Both the position numbers and the translations under genes were made by a program. A stretch of DNA of 64,000 bases from Fodinibacter sp963833495 (GTDB taxonomy: Bacteria; Actinomycetota; Actinomycetes; Actinomycetales; Dermatophilaceae): positions 272,104-336,103 of the forward strand of contig CAWHYJ010000002.1 of the NCBI GenBank assembly GCA_963833495.1. Reading direction: 5' to 3'. Positions 1-7,973 of the stretch are shown one piece after another; the first letter of the stretch is position 1; each line of letters opens with the position of its first letter. A model generated the notes under the pieces. That model worked only from the letters and a program-made list of their open reading frames with translations. It was not told the origin of the DNA and searched no databases.

Positions 1-260
1 GGATGGTCGGCGGTACGGCATCCACCGTCGTGCACTTCGCCGACCTCGACGACGCGGAGGTCGACGCCTACGTCGCCACCGGCGAGCCGCTGCGGGTGGC
101 CGGCGCGTTCACCCTCGACGGGCTGGGCGGCCCCTACGTCGCGGGCATCGAGGGCGACCCCAGCAACGTCATCGGAGTGTCGCTGCCGCTGCTGCGCGAG
201 CTGGTGCGCGAGCTCGGCATCGCCTGGCACGACCTGCGCACCCCCGCCGTCGACAACTGA
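1..260 (+). CDS. maf: Maf family nucleotide pyrophosphatase, C-terminal part (5' end outside window)
   Basis: About 85 codons are visible, ending at a TGA at 258-260. The reading frame is open to the left edge, so the true start lies outside the window. The segment GLGGPYVAGIEGDPSNVIG is the characteristic C-terminal Maf signature, followed by the usual short helix (SLPLLRELVREL). Maf proteins hydrolyse non-canonical or modified nucleoside triphosphates to monophosphates in the cytoplasm and have been linked to septum inhibition. In M. tuberculosis the homologue Rv3282 lies near accD5 and accA3; the carboxylase genes found here fit that neighbourhood. The gene converges on liuB, with a nested hairpin between them. 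Confidence 0.85.
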   Translation, partial: MVGGTASTVVHFADLDDAEVDAYVATGEPLRVAGAFTLDGLGGPYVAGIEGDPSNVIGVSLPLLRELVRELGIAWHDLRTPAVDN

Positions 261-279
261 CCCACGGCAGGCCTCTTCG

Positions 280-364
280 CGAAGTCAGGAGCACTTCGCG
301 AAGTCAGGACCGCATACGGCCCTGACTCGGCGAGAACCTCCTGAGCCGGCGAAGTGCTCCTGAC
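280..364. repeat. Nested inverted repeat between convergent maf and liuB
   Basis: A 16-bp arm at 284-299 (GTCAGGAGCACTTCGC) pairs perfectly with 349-364. A second, smaller hairpin (GTCAGG at 303-308 with CCTGAC at 321-326, plus CCG/CGG) sits inside the loop. The sequence GCGAAGTCAGGA also occurs twice as a direct repeat (280-290 and 299-309). There is no T-run, so this is not a classic intrinsic terminator, but its place between two converging genes suits bidirectional termination or mRNA end protection. Confidence 0.7.
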
Positions 365-393
365 TCCGCCGGCTCCCGCTCACGCCGGGGCGG

Positions 394-1947
394 TCAGACC
401 GGGGGGACGTCGCGGCGCTTGTCGGCGAAGTGCCGGTCGCGCCGGGCGGCGTAGCGCAGCCGGTGCAGCAGCTCCCCGCGCAGCGCGTCGGCCTCGACGA
501 CCTGGTCGATGACGAGGTCGGCGGCCAGCCGCTCGAGGTCGACGTCGGCCTCGTACTCGGCCCGCCGGGCGGCCACGAAGGCATCACGCGCCTCGACACC
601 CTCGGCGGCCTCGACCTCGGCGATCTTGTTGGCGTACACCGCATTCACGGCCGCCTCCGGCCCCATGACGGCGATCCGGGCGGTGGGCAGGGCGATCGTG
701 GCGTCAGGGCCGAATCCGGGCCCACCCATCGCGTAGAGCCCGGCGCCATAGGCCTTGCGCACGACCACGCAGAACTGCGGCACCGTGGCCGACGCCACCG
801 CCGACACCATCTTCGCGCCGTGCCGGATGATGCCGCCGCGCTCGACCTCGGAGCCGATCATGAAGCCGGGCACGTCGGCGAGGTAGACCAGCGGCACCGA
901 GAAGGCGTCGCACAGCCAGATGAACCGGGACGCCTTGTCGGCCGAGTCGGTGAACAGCACGCCGCCCTTGACGGCAGAGTTGTTGGCGACGATGCCGACG
1001 GTCTCGCCGTCCATCCGCGCGAACCCGACCACCAGCTCGGCGGCGAACAGCGGCTTGACCTCGAAGAAGCTGCCGTCGTCGACCAGCCCGTCGATGAAGT
1101 CGTGCACGTCGAACGGCTGGCTCTCGCGCTCGGGCACCGACGCCCGGGTCAGCGGCTCCGACGGCTCCTCCGGGTGGTAGGTCGGGAGCGGCAGGCGCCA
1201 GCTACCCGGCAGGTAGGAGAAGTAGAGCCGGGCCAGCTCGATCGCCTCGGTGTCGTCGTGCGCGAGGAGGTCGCCGACGCCGGAGACGGTGCAGTGCATC
1301 CGCGCCCCGCCCATCTCCTCGAGCGAGACCTTCTCGCCGACGACCATCTCGGCCATCCGTGGACTGCCGAGGTACATCGACGCGTTGCCCTCGACCATGA
1401 TGATGACGTCGCAGAAGCTGGGGATGTAGGCCCCGCCCGCGGCTGACGGCCCGAACAGGCAGCAGATCTGCGGCACCTTGCCCGACAGGGCGACCTGGTT
1501 GTGGAAGATGCGCCCGGCACCGCGGCGACCGGGGAACATCTCGACCTGGTCGGTGATCCGCGCGCCGGCGCTGTCGACCAACCAGAAGACCGGAAGCTCC
1601 TCGCGCAGAGCGGTTTCGGTGGCACGCACGATCTTCTCGACGGTGCGGGCCCCCCACGAGCCGGCCTTCACGGTCGGGTCGTTCGCGATGACCACGACCG
1701 GCCGCCCGTCGACGGTGCCGCGGCCGGTGACCACGCCGTCGGCCGGCAGCCCGGCAGCGCGCGAGTTGGCGTAGCGGCCGTCCTCGACGAAGCTGCCGTC
1801 GTCGACCAGCAGGGCGATGCGGTCGCGCACGTAGAGCTTGTGCTGGCTCGCGAGCTTGGCCGCGGCCTTGTCGGTCGGGCGCTCGGATGCCGTGTGCGCG
1901 GCTTCCAGCCGCGACCGCACGTCCGCGACCCGCGGGTCGTCGGTCAT
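394..1947 (-). CDS. liuB: Acyl-CoA carboxylase beta (carboxyltransferase) subunit, methylcrotonyl-CoA carboxylase type
   Basis: 517 aa, usual length for this family. Two crotonase-fold carboxyltransferase halves are seen. The N-terminal half has DSAGARITDQ (about 125-134) and the oxyanion-hole segment GPSAAGGAYIP (166-176); the C-terminal half has DVPGFMIG and ERGGIIRHGAKM. It transfers carboxyl from carboxybiotin to an acyl-CoA. ATG at 1947 overlaps the stop of liuA by 4 bp (ATGA), so translation is probably coupled. The MerR regulator and acyl-CoA dehydrogenase neighbours point to leucine/isovalerate breakdown (liuRAB). Exact substrate is inferred from context; propionyl/acetyl-CoA is the alternative. 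No biotin carboxylase gene is adjacent; the only alpha chain in the window is at 15036-16817. Confidence 0.82.
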   Translation of the reverse strand: MTDDPRVADVRSRLEAAHTASERPTDKAAAKLASQHKLYVRDRIALLVDDGSFVEDGRYANSRAAGLPADGVVTGRGTVDGRPVVVIANDPTVKAGSWGARTVEKIVRATETALREELPVFWLVDSAGARITDQVEMFPGRRGAGRIFHNQVALSGKVPQICCLFGPSAAGGAYIPSFCDVIIMVEGNASMYLGSPRMAEMVVGEKVSLEEMGGARMHCTVSGVGDLLAHDDTEAIELARLYFSYLPGSWRLPLPTYHPEEPSEPLTRASVPERESQPFDVHDFIDGLVDDGSFFEVKPLFAAELVVGFARMDGETVGIVANNSAVKGGVLFTDSADKASRFIWLCDAFSVPLVYLADVPGFMIGSEVERGGIIRHGAKMVSAVASATVPQFCVVVRKAYGAGLYAMGGPGFGPDATIALPTARIAVMGPEAAVNAVYANKIAEVEAAEGVEARDAFVAARRAEYEADVDLERLAADLVIDQVVEADALRGELLHRLRYAARRDRHFADKRRDVPPV

Positions 1948-3152
1948 GACGGGAGGCCGAGGCCCTTGGCGATGACCATGCGCTGCACCTCGGAGGTGCC
2001 CTCGCCGATCTCGAGGATCTTGGCGTCGCGGTAGAAGCGGGCCACGGGGTACTCCTCCATGAAGCCGTTGCCGCCGAAGACCTGCGTGGCGATCCGGGTG
2101 GCCGACACCGCAGCCTCGGAGGTGTAGAGCTTCGCCACGGCGGCGGCCTGCTTCACCTCGGCCACCGAGCGCCGGCCGCTCTCCTGCTCGTCCTTGAGCC
2201 AGGCGGCCCGATAGGTGAGCAGGCGCGAGTTCTCCTCCATGACGGCGAGGTCGGCGATCGGGAAGGCGACCCCCTGGTTGACCCCGATCGGCCGCCCGAA
2301 GGCCGTGCGGGTCTTCGCGTAGGCCGTGGCCTCCTCGCGCATCCGGGTGATCAGCCCCAGCGCCAGCGCGCTGATCGCGATGCGACCGTCGTCGAGGGTC
2401 TTGAGGAACTGGCGGAAGCCGTGACCGCGCTCGCCGAGCAGGTGGTCCTCGGGCACCCGGCATCCGCTGAAGGACAGGCCGTGGGTGTCGGAGATGTTCC
2501 AGCCGAGCTTGTCGTAGGGGGCCTCGACGGTGAAACCGGGTGTGCCGGAAGGGATCATGATCGCCGAGATCTCGGGGCGCCCCTTGTCGTCGGTGCCGGT
2601 GCGCGCCGTGACGGTGACGACCGAGGTGATGGGCGTGCCGGAGTTGGTGATGAACGCCTTGGACCCGTCGACCACCCACTCCCTGGCAGAGCCAGGGGCC
2701 GGGCCGTCCGAGAGCACCGCCTTGGTGCGGGTGGCACCCGCGTCGCTGCCGGCATCCGGCTCGGTGAGGCCGAACCCGGCGAGCGTGCGGCCCGCGACGA
2801 GGTCGGGCAGGAAGCGCTCCTTCTGCTCCTGGCTGCCGTAGGTGAGGATCGGGTTGATGCCCAGGCCCACCCCCGCCGACAGCGTGATGCCGATCGACTG
2901 GTCGACGCGGCCGAGCTCCTCGATCGCGATGCACAGGTTGGTGAACGCACCGCCGTCGGAGTCCTCGAGCGACCCACCGAACTCGTCGGGCACCACCAGG
3001 CCGAACAGGCCGAGGTCGCCCAGCTGGGGCACCAGGTCGGCCGGGAAGTGGTGGTCGCGGTCCCACTGGGCGACGTGCGGCTCGATGGCCTGCGTCGCGA
3101 ACTCGCGGACCACCTTGCGGAAGTCCTCGTGGTCCTTGCTCAGCTCGTACAT
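1944..3152 (-). CDS. liuA: Acyl-CoA dehydrogenase (liu/FadE19-like)
   Basis: 402 aa FAD flavoenzyme oxidising a short or branched acyl-CoA to the enoyl-CoA and passing electrons to ETF. It has the complete acyl-CoA dehydrogenase fold: FGLTEPDAGSDAG in the N/middle region and a C-terminal YRDAKILEIGEGTSEVQR. Glu384 in GEGT occupies the position of the MCAD-type catalytic base. Classical isovaleryl-CoA dehydrogenase has Ala/Gly there and its Glu elsewhere, so despite the liu context the preferred substrate is uncertain. Start: ATG at 3152 with ribosome site AAGGAG about 8 nt upstream. First gene of the liuAB unit, divergent from the MerR gene. Confidence 0.85.
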   Translation of the reverse strand: MYELSKDHEDFRKVVREFATQAIEPHVAQWDRDHHFPADLVPQLGDLGLFGLVVPDEFGGSLEDSDGGAFTNLCIAIEELGRVDQSIGITLSAGVGLGINPILTYGSQEQKERFLPDLVAGRTLAGFGLTEPDAGSDAGATRTKAVLSDGPAPGSAREWVVDGSKAFITNSGTPITSVVTVTARTGTDDKGRPEISAIMIPSGTPGFTVEAPYDKLGWNISDTHGLSFSGCRVPEDHLLGERGHGFRQFLKTLDDGRIAISALALGLITRMREEATAYAKTRTAFGRPIGVNQGVAFPIADLAVMEENSRLLTYRAAWLKDEQESGRRSVAEVKQAAAVAKLYTSEAAVSATRIATQVFGGNGFMEEYPVARFYRDAKILEIGEGTSEVQRMVIAKGLGLPS

Positions 3153-3215
3153 CGGCGCTCCTTCGCGCAGGTGGTCCCACCCCCGGGTCGCGGGGCGTGG
3201 CGGGCCGTCGGGTTC

Positions 3216-3245
3216 TTGACGTTGACGTCAACGTAAAGCAATACT
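3216..3245 (+). promoter_or_regulatory. Palindromic operator and promoter of the MerR gene
   Basis: A perfect 16-bp palindrome ACGTTGACGTCAACGT lies at 3219-3234, within a longer imperfect one (3216-3237). TTGACG at 3216-3221 and AATACT at 3240-3245 are separated by 18 bp, giving a good -35/-10 pair for the plus-strand regulator gene. The -10 ends 7 nt before the ATG at 3253, so the transcript is probably leaderless. The palindrome sits in the spacer, as expected for a MerR-family site, and could also control liuAB. Confidence 0.7.
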
Positions 3246-3252
3246 CGTCGGT

Positions 3253-3687
3253 ATGCCAACCCCCGTGACGGATGCCGTGAGCTCCCACACCGCTCCCGAC
3301 ACCGACGAGCGCGACGGCACCTGGTCGATCGCGCAGGTCGCCGACGAGTTCGGGGTCACCCACCGCACGGTGCGGCACTACGAGGAGCTGGGCCTGATCT
3401 CACCCGAGCGCCGGGGCACCGCCCGGCTCTACCACCGGCGCGACCGCACCCGGCTGGGGCTGATCCTGCGCGGCAAGCGGCTCGGCTTCCCGCTCGAGGA
3501 GATCCGCACGATCATCGACCTGTACGACGTGCCGCGCGGGCGGCGCTCCCAGCTCGAGTACGTGCTGGGGCAGATCGACGAGCGCCGCGCCGACCTCGAG
3601 CAGCGGCGGCGCGACATCGACGCCGCGCTGTCGGAGCTCACCGAGTTCGAGCGCCGCTGTCGCTCCGACCTTGACCGGCTGGCCTGA
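3253..3687 (+). CDS. liuR: MerR family regulator, LiuR-like
   Basis: 144 aa. A disordered N-terminal stretch of about 22 residues is followed by a MerR helix-turn-helix (WSIAQVADEFGVTHRTVRHYEELGLISP, here residues about 24-51) and a long C-terminal dimerisation coiled coil rich in Arg and Glu. No Cys metal site is present. Divergent orientation to liuAB and the palindrome in the shared promoter region suggest it controls branched-chain acyl-CoA catabolism, as LiuR does in proteobacteria and actinobacteria. Its 3' end overlaps the convergent tetR gene by 50 bp. Confidence 0.75.
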   Translation: MPTPVTDAVSSHTAPDTDERDGTWSIAQVADEFGVTHRTVRHYEELGLISPERRGTARLYHRRDRTRLGLILRGKRLGFPLEEIRTIIDLYDVPRGRRSQLEYVLGQIDERRADLEQRRRDIDAALSELTEFERRCRSDLDRLA

Positions 3688-4297
3688 GCAGCAGCTCGGT
3701 CAGGGCCTCGTGCCACCAGGCCTCGACCTGGTCGGGCGCCCAGCCGCGCTCCCTGACCGCCACGTCGTAGCTCTCGAGCGAGGCGACCATCGCGTAGATG
3801 GCGAGCGCCCGTTCGACATCAACACCCTTGCGCCACAAGGACTTCGGCCATGACGAGAACATGATCCGACGCTGGGCGTCGCCCCGGCGGCGCCCCTCGT
3901 CGTAGGCATCGCCCAGCTCGGCGTGCTGGCGTCGCCCCTCGGCGAGCACGCGCAGCACGTCTCCCCCGTGCTGGAAGAGCCGGCGGTCGAAGGCCACGAA
4001 GGACCCCAGCTGAGCCAGCGGGTCGCCCTCGTGCGCGGCGAGCTCCGCGGCGGCCCGGCGCACGTCGGCCTCCTCCTCGGCGGCGTCGATGAGTGAGACG
4101 GCCAGCCCGGCCTTGCTCCCGTAGACGTTGTAGACCGTGGCCTCCGACACCCCGGCGGCCTGCGCGACCGACCGCACGCTGGTGCCCGCCCACCCCGTGG
4201 TGACGAAGCGTGCCCGCGCCTCACGCGCGATGACGGCCCGGGTGTGCTGCGCCTGCTGGTCGCGCAGCTCGGAGCGGTAGGTCCGCGAAGAGCTCAT
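3638..4297 (-). CDS. TetR/AcrR family transcriptional regulator
   Basis: 219 aa. The N-terminal TetR DNA-binding domain is clear (ARFVTTGWAGTSVRSVAQAAG then VSEATVYNVYGSKAGL, about residues 28-65); the C-terminal ligand domain is not assignable. It reads away from the SgcJ-like gene, and an inverted repeat lies in the 92-bp gap, so it probably represses itself and that pair. A -10 box TACAGT ends 6 nt before ATG 4297, so the mRNA is probably leaderless. The last 50 bp overlap the 3' end of the MerR gene. Confidence 0.8.
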   Translation of the reverse strand: MSSSRTYRSELRDQQAQHTRAVIAREARARFVTTGWAGTSVRSVAQAAGVSEATVYNVYGSKAGLAVSLIDAAEEEADVRRAAAELAAHEGDPLAQLGSFVAFDRRLFQHGGDVLRVLAEGRRQHAELGDAYDEGRRRGDAQRRIMFSSWPKSLWRKGVDVERALAIYAMVASLESYDVAVRERGWAPDQVEAWWHEALTELLLRPAGQGRSDSGARTR

Positions 4298-4332
4298 GGG
4301 ACCACTGTACAGAATCGCTGAGTCCCTCTATA

Positions 4333-4375
4333 TTCACTGAGCACTACATGAATCAATCGGTAGCTACTCAGTGAA
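4333..4375. promoter_or_regulatory. Inverted repeat TTCACTGAG ... CTCAGTGAA, likely TetR operator
   Basis: Arms at 4333-4341 and 4367-4375 are perfect 9-bp inverted repeats around an AT-rich spacer. A third partial copy of the half-site (GCTGAG) occurs at about 4316. The region lies between the divergent TetR gene and the SgcJ-like gene and is clearly richer in A/T than its surroundings. Which protein binds here is inference. Confidence 0.5.
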
Positions 4376-4389
4376 AGACAGGGATCGCA

Positions 4390-4782
4390 ATGAACGCAGA
4401 GCAGGTCGCCGCCGAGGTCCTCGCGCGGCTGGAGCAGGCATGGAACGACGGGGACGGGGAGGCCTTCGGGGCGCTGTACGCGCAGGACGCCACGTTCGTC
4501 ACCATCCGCGGGGAGTGGGCCACCGGCCGCCACGCCATCACCGCGGGGCACGCCGAGATCTTCCGCACCATCTACGCCGGGAGCACGAACCGGATGGAGC
4601 TGGTCGCCGTCCGCGAGGTCGGTGACGCGCTCGTGGCCAGTGCCACGAGCACGCTCACCGCCCCGACCGGCCCTCTCGCCGGCACGCACCGGGCCCGCTC
4701 GACGAGCGTGCTCGTGCCGGATGCCGGCCACCCCCTCGGGTGGCGCGTCGCCTCCACCCACAACACCCTCGTGGCGGCCTGA
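4390..4782 (+). CDS. SgcJ/EcaC-type NTF2-like protein (DUF4440/SnoaL-like fold)
   Basis: 130 aa, the usual size for a single NTF2-like cone domain. Family marks are the N-terminal helix followed by WNDGDGEAFGALYAQDATFV, then the GEWATGRHAI turn and a C-terminal beta sheet ending WRVASTHNTLV. Members of this family act on or bind small hydrophobic compounds, and many have unknown reactions; no substrate can be given. It is followed after 1 bp by a membrane protein gene, which should share its mRNA. The divergent TetR regulator probably controls both. Confidence 0.7.
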   Translation: MNAEQVAAEVLARLEQAWNDGDGEAFGALYAQDATFVTIRGEWATGRHAITAGHAEIFRTIYAGSTNRMELVAVREVGDALVASATSTLTAPTGPLAGTHRARSTSVLVPDAGHPLGWRVASTHNTLVAA

Positions 4783-4783
4783 G

Positions 4784-5527
4784 GTGACGACGACCGGCAC
4801 CCAGCCCCGCACGAGCGCCGCGGCCGCGCGCGGCGACGTCGTCGCGGCAGAGGGCACCGGCATCGGCACGGGCCTCGGTCTCGACGCCGGCTCCGGGCCG
4901 CGAACCCACCCGCGCCTCGCCGCCCTTCCGCTCGGCGTCGGCGGCATCCTCATCGCGGTCGGCGGCGGCCTGCACCCGCACGGGTCGGGCGCGACGGTTG
5001 ACGAATACCTCGCCTCGATGCTGGGCAGCCCCACCTGGCTCCCGTCGCACCTCCTGCTGCTGCTGGGCACGGCGCTGACGACGCTCGGCTTCGTGACGAC
5101 CCGCCGCGCCGCGGTGTTCGGGCCGGGTGTCGGTCGCTGGCTGACGGCCGCCGCGGTCGGGTGGGGGCTGGCCACCGTCGAGCTGCTCCCCCACCTCGTG
5201 GCGGTCCGCGACGCCGACGGCCTCGCCCACCACCACGCCACACCGGTGCTCGACCTGCACGTCGCCCTGCAGGTCGTGGCCACGCCGCTGATGGGGCTCA
5301 CCGGGGCGGCCCTGGCGATCGCGGTGGCGCGGTCGGCCCGCACCTTGCCGGCCTGGGCGCTGGCCGTGCCGGCCGTGCTGGGCGGCCTCGGCTACGCGGC
5401 ATCCGCCCCGCTCATCGCGGCGACCGGCAGCCTGGCGCCGACGGTGCTGTTCCCGCTGCAGGCCGGCCTCGCGCTGTGGCTGGTGGGCACCTGGCTGCGG
5501 GTCGGCATCCGGCGGGCCAGCGCCTGA
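4784..5527 (+). CDS. Hypothetical multi-pass membrane protein
   Basis: 247 aa starting at GTG 4784, one base after the stop of the SgcJ-like gene; no other start is as well placed. After a polar N-terminus of about 35 residues there are about six hydrophobic segments (for example LPLGVGGILIAVGGG, HLLLLLGTALTTLGFV, ATPLMGLTGAALAIAVA, ALAVPAVLGGLGYAA). Histidines occur between segments (HPHG, HHHATPV), which could bind metal, but no family is recognised. Likely co-transcribed with the preceding gene and ended by the hairpin at 5539-5576. Confidence 0.65.
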   Translation: MTTTGTQPRTSAAAARGDVVAAEGTGIGTGLGLDAGSGPRTHPRLAALPLGVGGILIAVGGGLHPHGSGATVDEYLASMLGSPTWLPSHLLLLLGTALTTLGFVTTRRAAVFGPGVGRWLTAAAVGWGLATVELLPHLVAVRDADGLAHHHATPVLDLHVALQVVATPLMGLTGAALAIAVARSARTLPAWALAVPAVLGGLGYAASAPLIAATGSLAPTVLFPLQAGLALWLVGTWLRVGIRRASA

Positions 5528-5538
5528 CCGACGCACCG

Positions 5539-5576
5539 GGCGCGGAGGCACCCAGCGATCTGGGTGCCTCCGCGCC
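5539..5576. terminator. Bidirectional terminator hairpin
   Basis: A perfect 16-bp stem (GGCGCGGAGGCACCCA with its complement) and a 6-nt loop lie between the ends of two converging genes (5527 and 5580). No T-run follows, as is common for strong GC hairpins in actinobacteria. Confidence 0.75.
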
Positions 5577-5579
5577 TGG

Positions 5580-7151
5580 TCAGGCCAGTGCCGGGGCCGG
5601 CTCGAGCGCCGCGATGGTCTCCGCGGTGCCGGGAAGGGGCCGCGCCGGCAGGAGGATGGCGACGGCCACGGCTCCCAGGAGGCAGACGCCCGCTGCGGTG
5701 AGGCAGCCGGCATGCAGACCGTCGAGGAAGGCGTCGACGACGGCGGTCCGTACGGCGGGCCCGGCGCCGGCCGGGGCGGCCTGCGCCACCGCGAGCCCCT
5801 GGGCGACACCCTCGCCGGCCAGCTGGCGCACCCCCGTCGGCAGGAGTGACATCACCGCGGAGGAGTCCAGGCTGCGCAGGTAGAGCGTGGAGTAGATGCT
5901 GCCCAGGACGGCCACGCCGAGGGTGCCACCCACCTGTCGAGTGGCGTCGTTGAGTGCCGAGCCGGCACCGGCCTGCTCCGGGCGGACGACGCCCATGATC
6001 GACTCGGTGGCCGGTGCGGTGGTGAGACCGAGGCCGGTGCCGAGCAGCACCATCTGGGCGGCCACCTGGCCGTAGGCCACGTCGGCACCGATGGTGGCCA
6101 CCCAGGCGAAGGCGCCGGCCAGCATGAGCAGGCCCGCCGTGACGACCACCTTGGTGCCCAGCCAGGTGACCCCTAGGCGCGTGCCGAGGATCGACCCGAC
6201 GGCGATGGACGCGGCGACGGGGACCACGCGTACGCCCGTGGTCAGCGGGGTCTGGCCCTGGACCAGCTGGAAGAACAAGGTGATGAGGAAGATGAACCCG
6301 AAGAGCGCGAAGAAGGCCACCGTCACCGCGCCACTGGCTGCGCTGAAGCGCAGGTTCGCGAAGAGCGAGACGTCGATGAGCGGGTCGGGCCGGCGCAGCT
6401 CGACGGCGACGAAGGCGGCCGTGGCGAGGGCCGCGACGATGAAGCCGCCGATGGTCGCCACCGAGAGCCAGCCGCGCGACGGTGCCTCGATGATCGTGTA
6501 GACGAGGCTGCCGAGCATCAGCACGGACAGGGCGAGGCCGGGCAGGTCGAGCGCCGGCTGGTGCGCCTCGCGTGAGTCGGGGACGAGGAACCAGGCGAGG
6601 CCGGCGGCCAGGACGGCTGCGGGGATGAGGGCCCAGAAGATGCTGCCCCAGGCGAAGTGCTCGAGCAGGTAGCCCCCGAGCACCGGACCGATGGCGACGC
6701 CCAGGCCGCCCACCGCACCCCACAGGCCGATCGCGCCCGCGCGGGCCCGGCGGTCGCGGAAGGTGGCGGTGATGATGGCGAGGGTCGTCGGGTAGACCAG
6801 TGCGGCCGCGCCACCCATCGCGACTCGGGAGACGATCAGCCCGGTGGCGTCGGTGGAGAGGGCGGCCCACACGTTGGTCGCCGCAAAGAGGACGAGGCCG
6901 ACCACCAGGGTGCCGCGGCGGCCGAACCGGTCGCCGAGGCCGCCGCCGGCCAGCACGAGGGCGGCGAACGCGAGGTTGTAGGCGTCCACGATCCACTGCA
7001 GCTGCGTCGTGGACGCATCCAGGTCGGTGTTGAGCGTGGGCAGGGCGACGTTGATGACGGTCGTCTCGACCGTGATGGCGAGGACAGCGAGCAGGACGAC
7101 ACCGAGGACCACCGCGGGGGACGCGGTGCGGCGGGGGAACGACAGGGCCAT
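5580..7151 (-). CDS. DHA2-family MFS drug efflux transporter
   Basis: 523 aa with 14 predicted membrane segments, the DHA2 (EmrB/QacA) length. Segment 1 contains TVETTVINVALPTL, motif A is GGGLGDRFGRRGT, and the motif C region is GAVGGLGVAIGPVLGGYL. It should export hydrophobic cations or drugs using proton motive force. ATG 7151 is chosen because AGAAGG lies upstream; an ATG 23 codons earlier would cover the operator region. Divergent tetR at 7261 and twin operators between them point to ligand-induced derepression. Confidence 0.88.
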   Translation of the reverse strand: MALSFPRRTASPAVVLGVVLLAVLAITVETTVINVALPTLNTDLDASTTQLQWIVDAYNLAFAALVLAGGGLGDRFGRRGTLVVGLVLFAATNVWAALSTDATGLIVSRVAMGGAAALVYPTTLAIITATFRDRRARAGAIGLWGAVGGLGVAIGPVLGGYLLEHFAWGSIFWALIPAAVLAAGLAWFLVPDSREAHQPALDLPGLALSVLMLGSLVYTIIEAPSRGWLSVATIGGFIVAALATAAFVAVELRRPDPLIDVSLFANLRFSAASGAVTVAFFALFGFIFLITLFFQLVQGQTPLTTGVRVVPVAASIAVGSILGTRLGVTWLGTKVVVTAGLLMLAGAFAWVATIGADVAYGQVAAQMVLLGTGLGLTTAPATESIMGVVRPEQAGAGSALNDATRQVGGTLGVAVLGSIYSTLYLRSLDSSAVMSLLPTGVRQLAGEGVAQGLAVAQAAPAGAGPAVRTAVVDAFLDGLHAGCLTAAGVCLLGAVAVAILLPARPLPGTAETIAALEPAPALA

Positions 7152-7206
7152 GAGCGGGAACCCTTCTGTAGTTAGCGGTGTAAACATCTGTAGGGTCACA
7201 CGAGAA

Positions 7207-7243
7207 GTTGACACTGTCAACAGGTAAGTTGACGGTGTTTACC
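7207..7243. promoter_or_regulatory. Two tandem operators in the tetR/MFS divergent promoter
   Basis: GTTGACACTGTCAAC (7207-7221, a perfect palindrome about its central base) and GTTGACGGTGTTTACC (7228-7243, imperfect) start exactly 21 bp apart, two helical turns. A further related half-site, GGTGTAAACA, is at 7177-7186. The arrangement fits cooperative binding of two TetR dimers that shut both promoters. Confidence 0.65.
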
Positions 7244-7260
7244 GAACGAGAGGACTCCCC

Positions 7261-7923
7261 ATGCCGCAGGCCGGCTCCCGTCGCGGGCGCGACCTCAAGC
7301 AGAACCTGCTCGAGCACGGCATCGCGCTGGCGCGCGAGGGCGGGCCGGATGCCGTGTCGCTGCGTGACGTCCAGCGGAGGGCCGGGGTGAGCAACACGGC
7401 CGCCTACCGGCACTACGCCCACCGCGACGCCCTGCTGGTCGCGATCTCCGAGTACGCGGCCGGTGAGATGGCGCAGGAGATGGAGCGGCAGATGGCCTCG
7501 GCCGAGGCGCGCGCCGGCACCCCGCAGCCGGATGACGACTCCGTCGAGTCCGCCCGCCGCCGGGCCCGCGCCCGGTTCCGCGCGACCGGCAGCGCCTACA
7601 TCGCCTTTGCCCTGGCAGAACCCGGCCTGTTCGCCGTGGCGATGCACCCCGGCGCTCACCCGGACCCGAAGGGCCCGGCTCCGGACGCCCGGGGGCCGGG
7701 CGACCTCGGCCCCTACGAGCTCCTCGTGTCGTGCGTCGACGAGCTCGTCACGACCGGCGTCCTGGCACCCGAACGGCGCGCCTTCACCGACGTGTCGGCC
7801 TGGGCGGCCGTGCACGGCCTCGCGGTGCTCCTGCTCGACGGCCCGCTCACGGGGCTCGAGTCCGACGAGCAACAGGCTGCCATCGACCGTCTCCTCGACC
7901 TCGTCGACGCCGGCCTGCACTGA
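7261..7923 (+). CDS. TetR/AcrR family regulator of the divergent MFS pump
   Basis: 220 aa. The N-terminal helix-turn-helix is AVSLRDVQRRAGVSNTAAYR (about residues 30-49). The C-terminal half has the WHG-type TetR domain, seen as SAWAAVHGLAVLLLDGPL. ATG 7261 follows GAGAGGA, a fair ribosome site. Divergent from the DHA2 pump with shared operators, so it is most likely its repressor. Confidence 0.82.
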   Translation: MPQAGSRRGRDLKQNLLEHGIALAREGGPDAVSLRDVQRRAGVSNTAAYRHYAHRDALLVAISEYAAGEMAQEMERQMASAEARAGTPQPDDDSVESARRRARARFRATGSAYIAFALAEPGLFAVAMHPGAHPDPKGPAPDARGPGDLGPYELLVSCVDELVTTGVLAPERRAFTDVSAWAAVHGLAVLLLDGPLTGLESDEQQAAIDRLLDLVDAGLH

Positions 7924-7973
7924 GCGCGCACGCTGCGCGTAACGGCTCGCCCGGTGGTCCTAGGCTTCCCGGC

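Noticed and set aside
394..3378. Single 994-codon minus-strand frame as one giant protein
   Set aside because: Only the last 517 codons (from ATG 1947) are liuB. The rest is a shifted-frame reading of the acyl-CoA dehydrogenase gene, which has its own correct frame.
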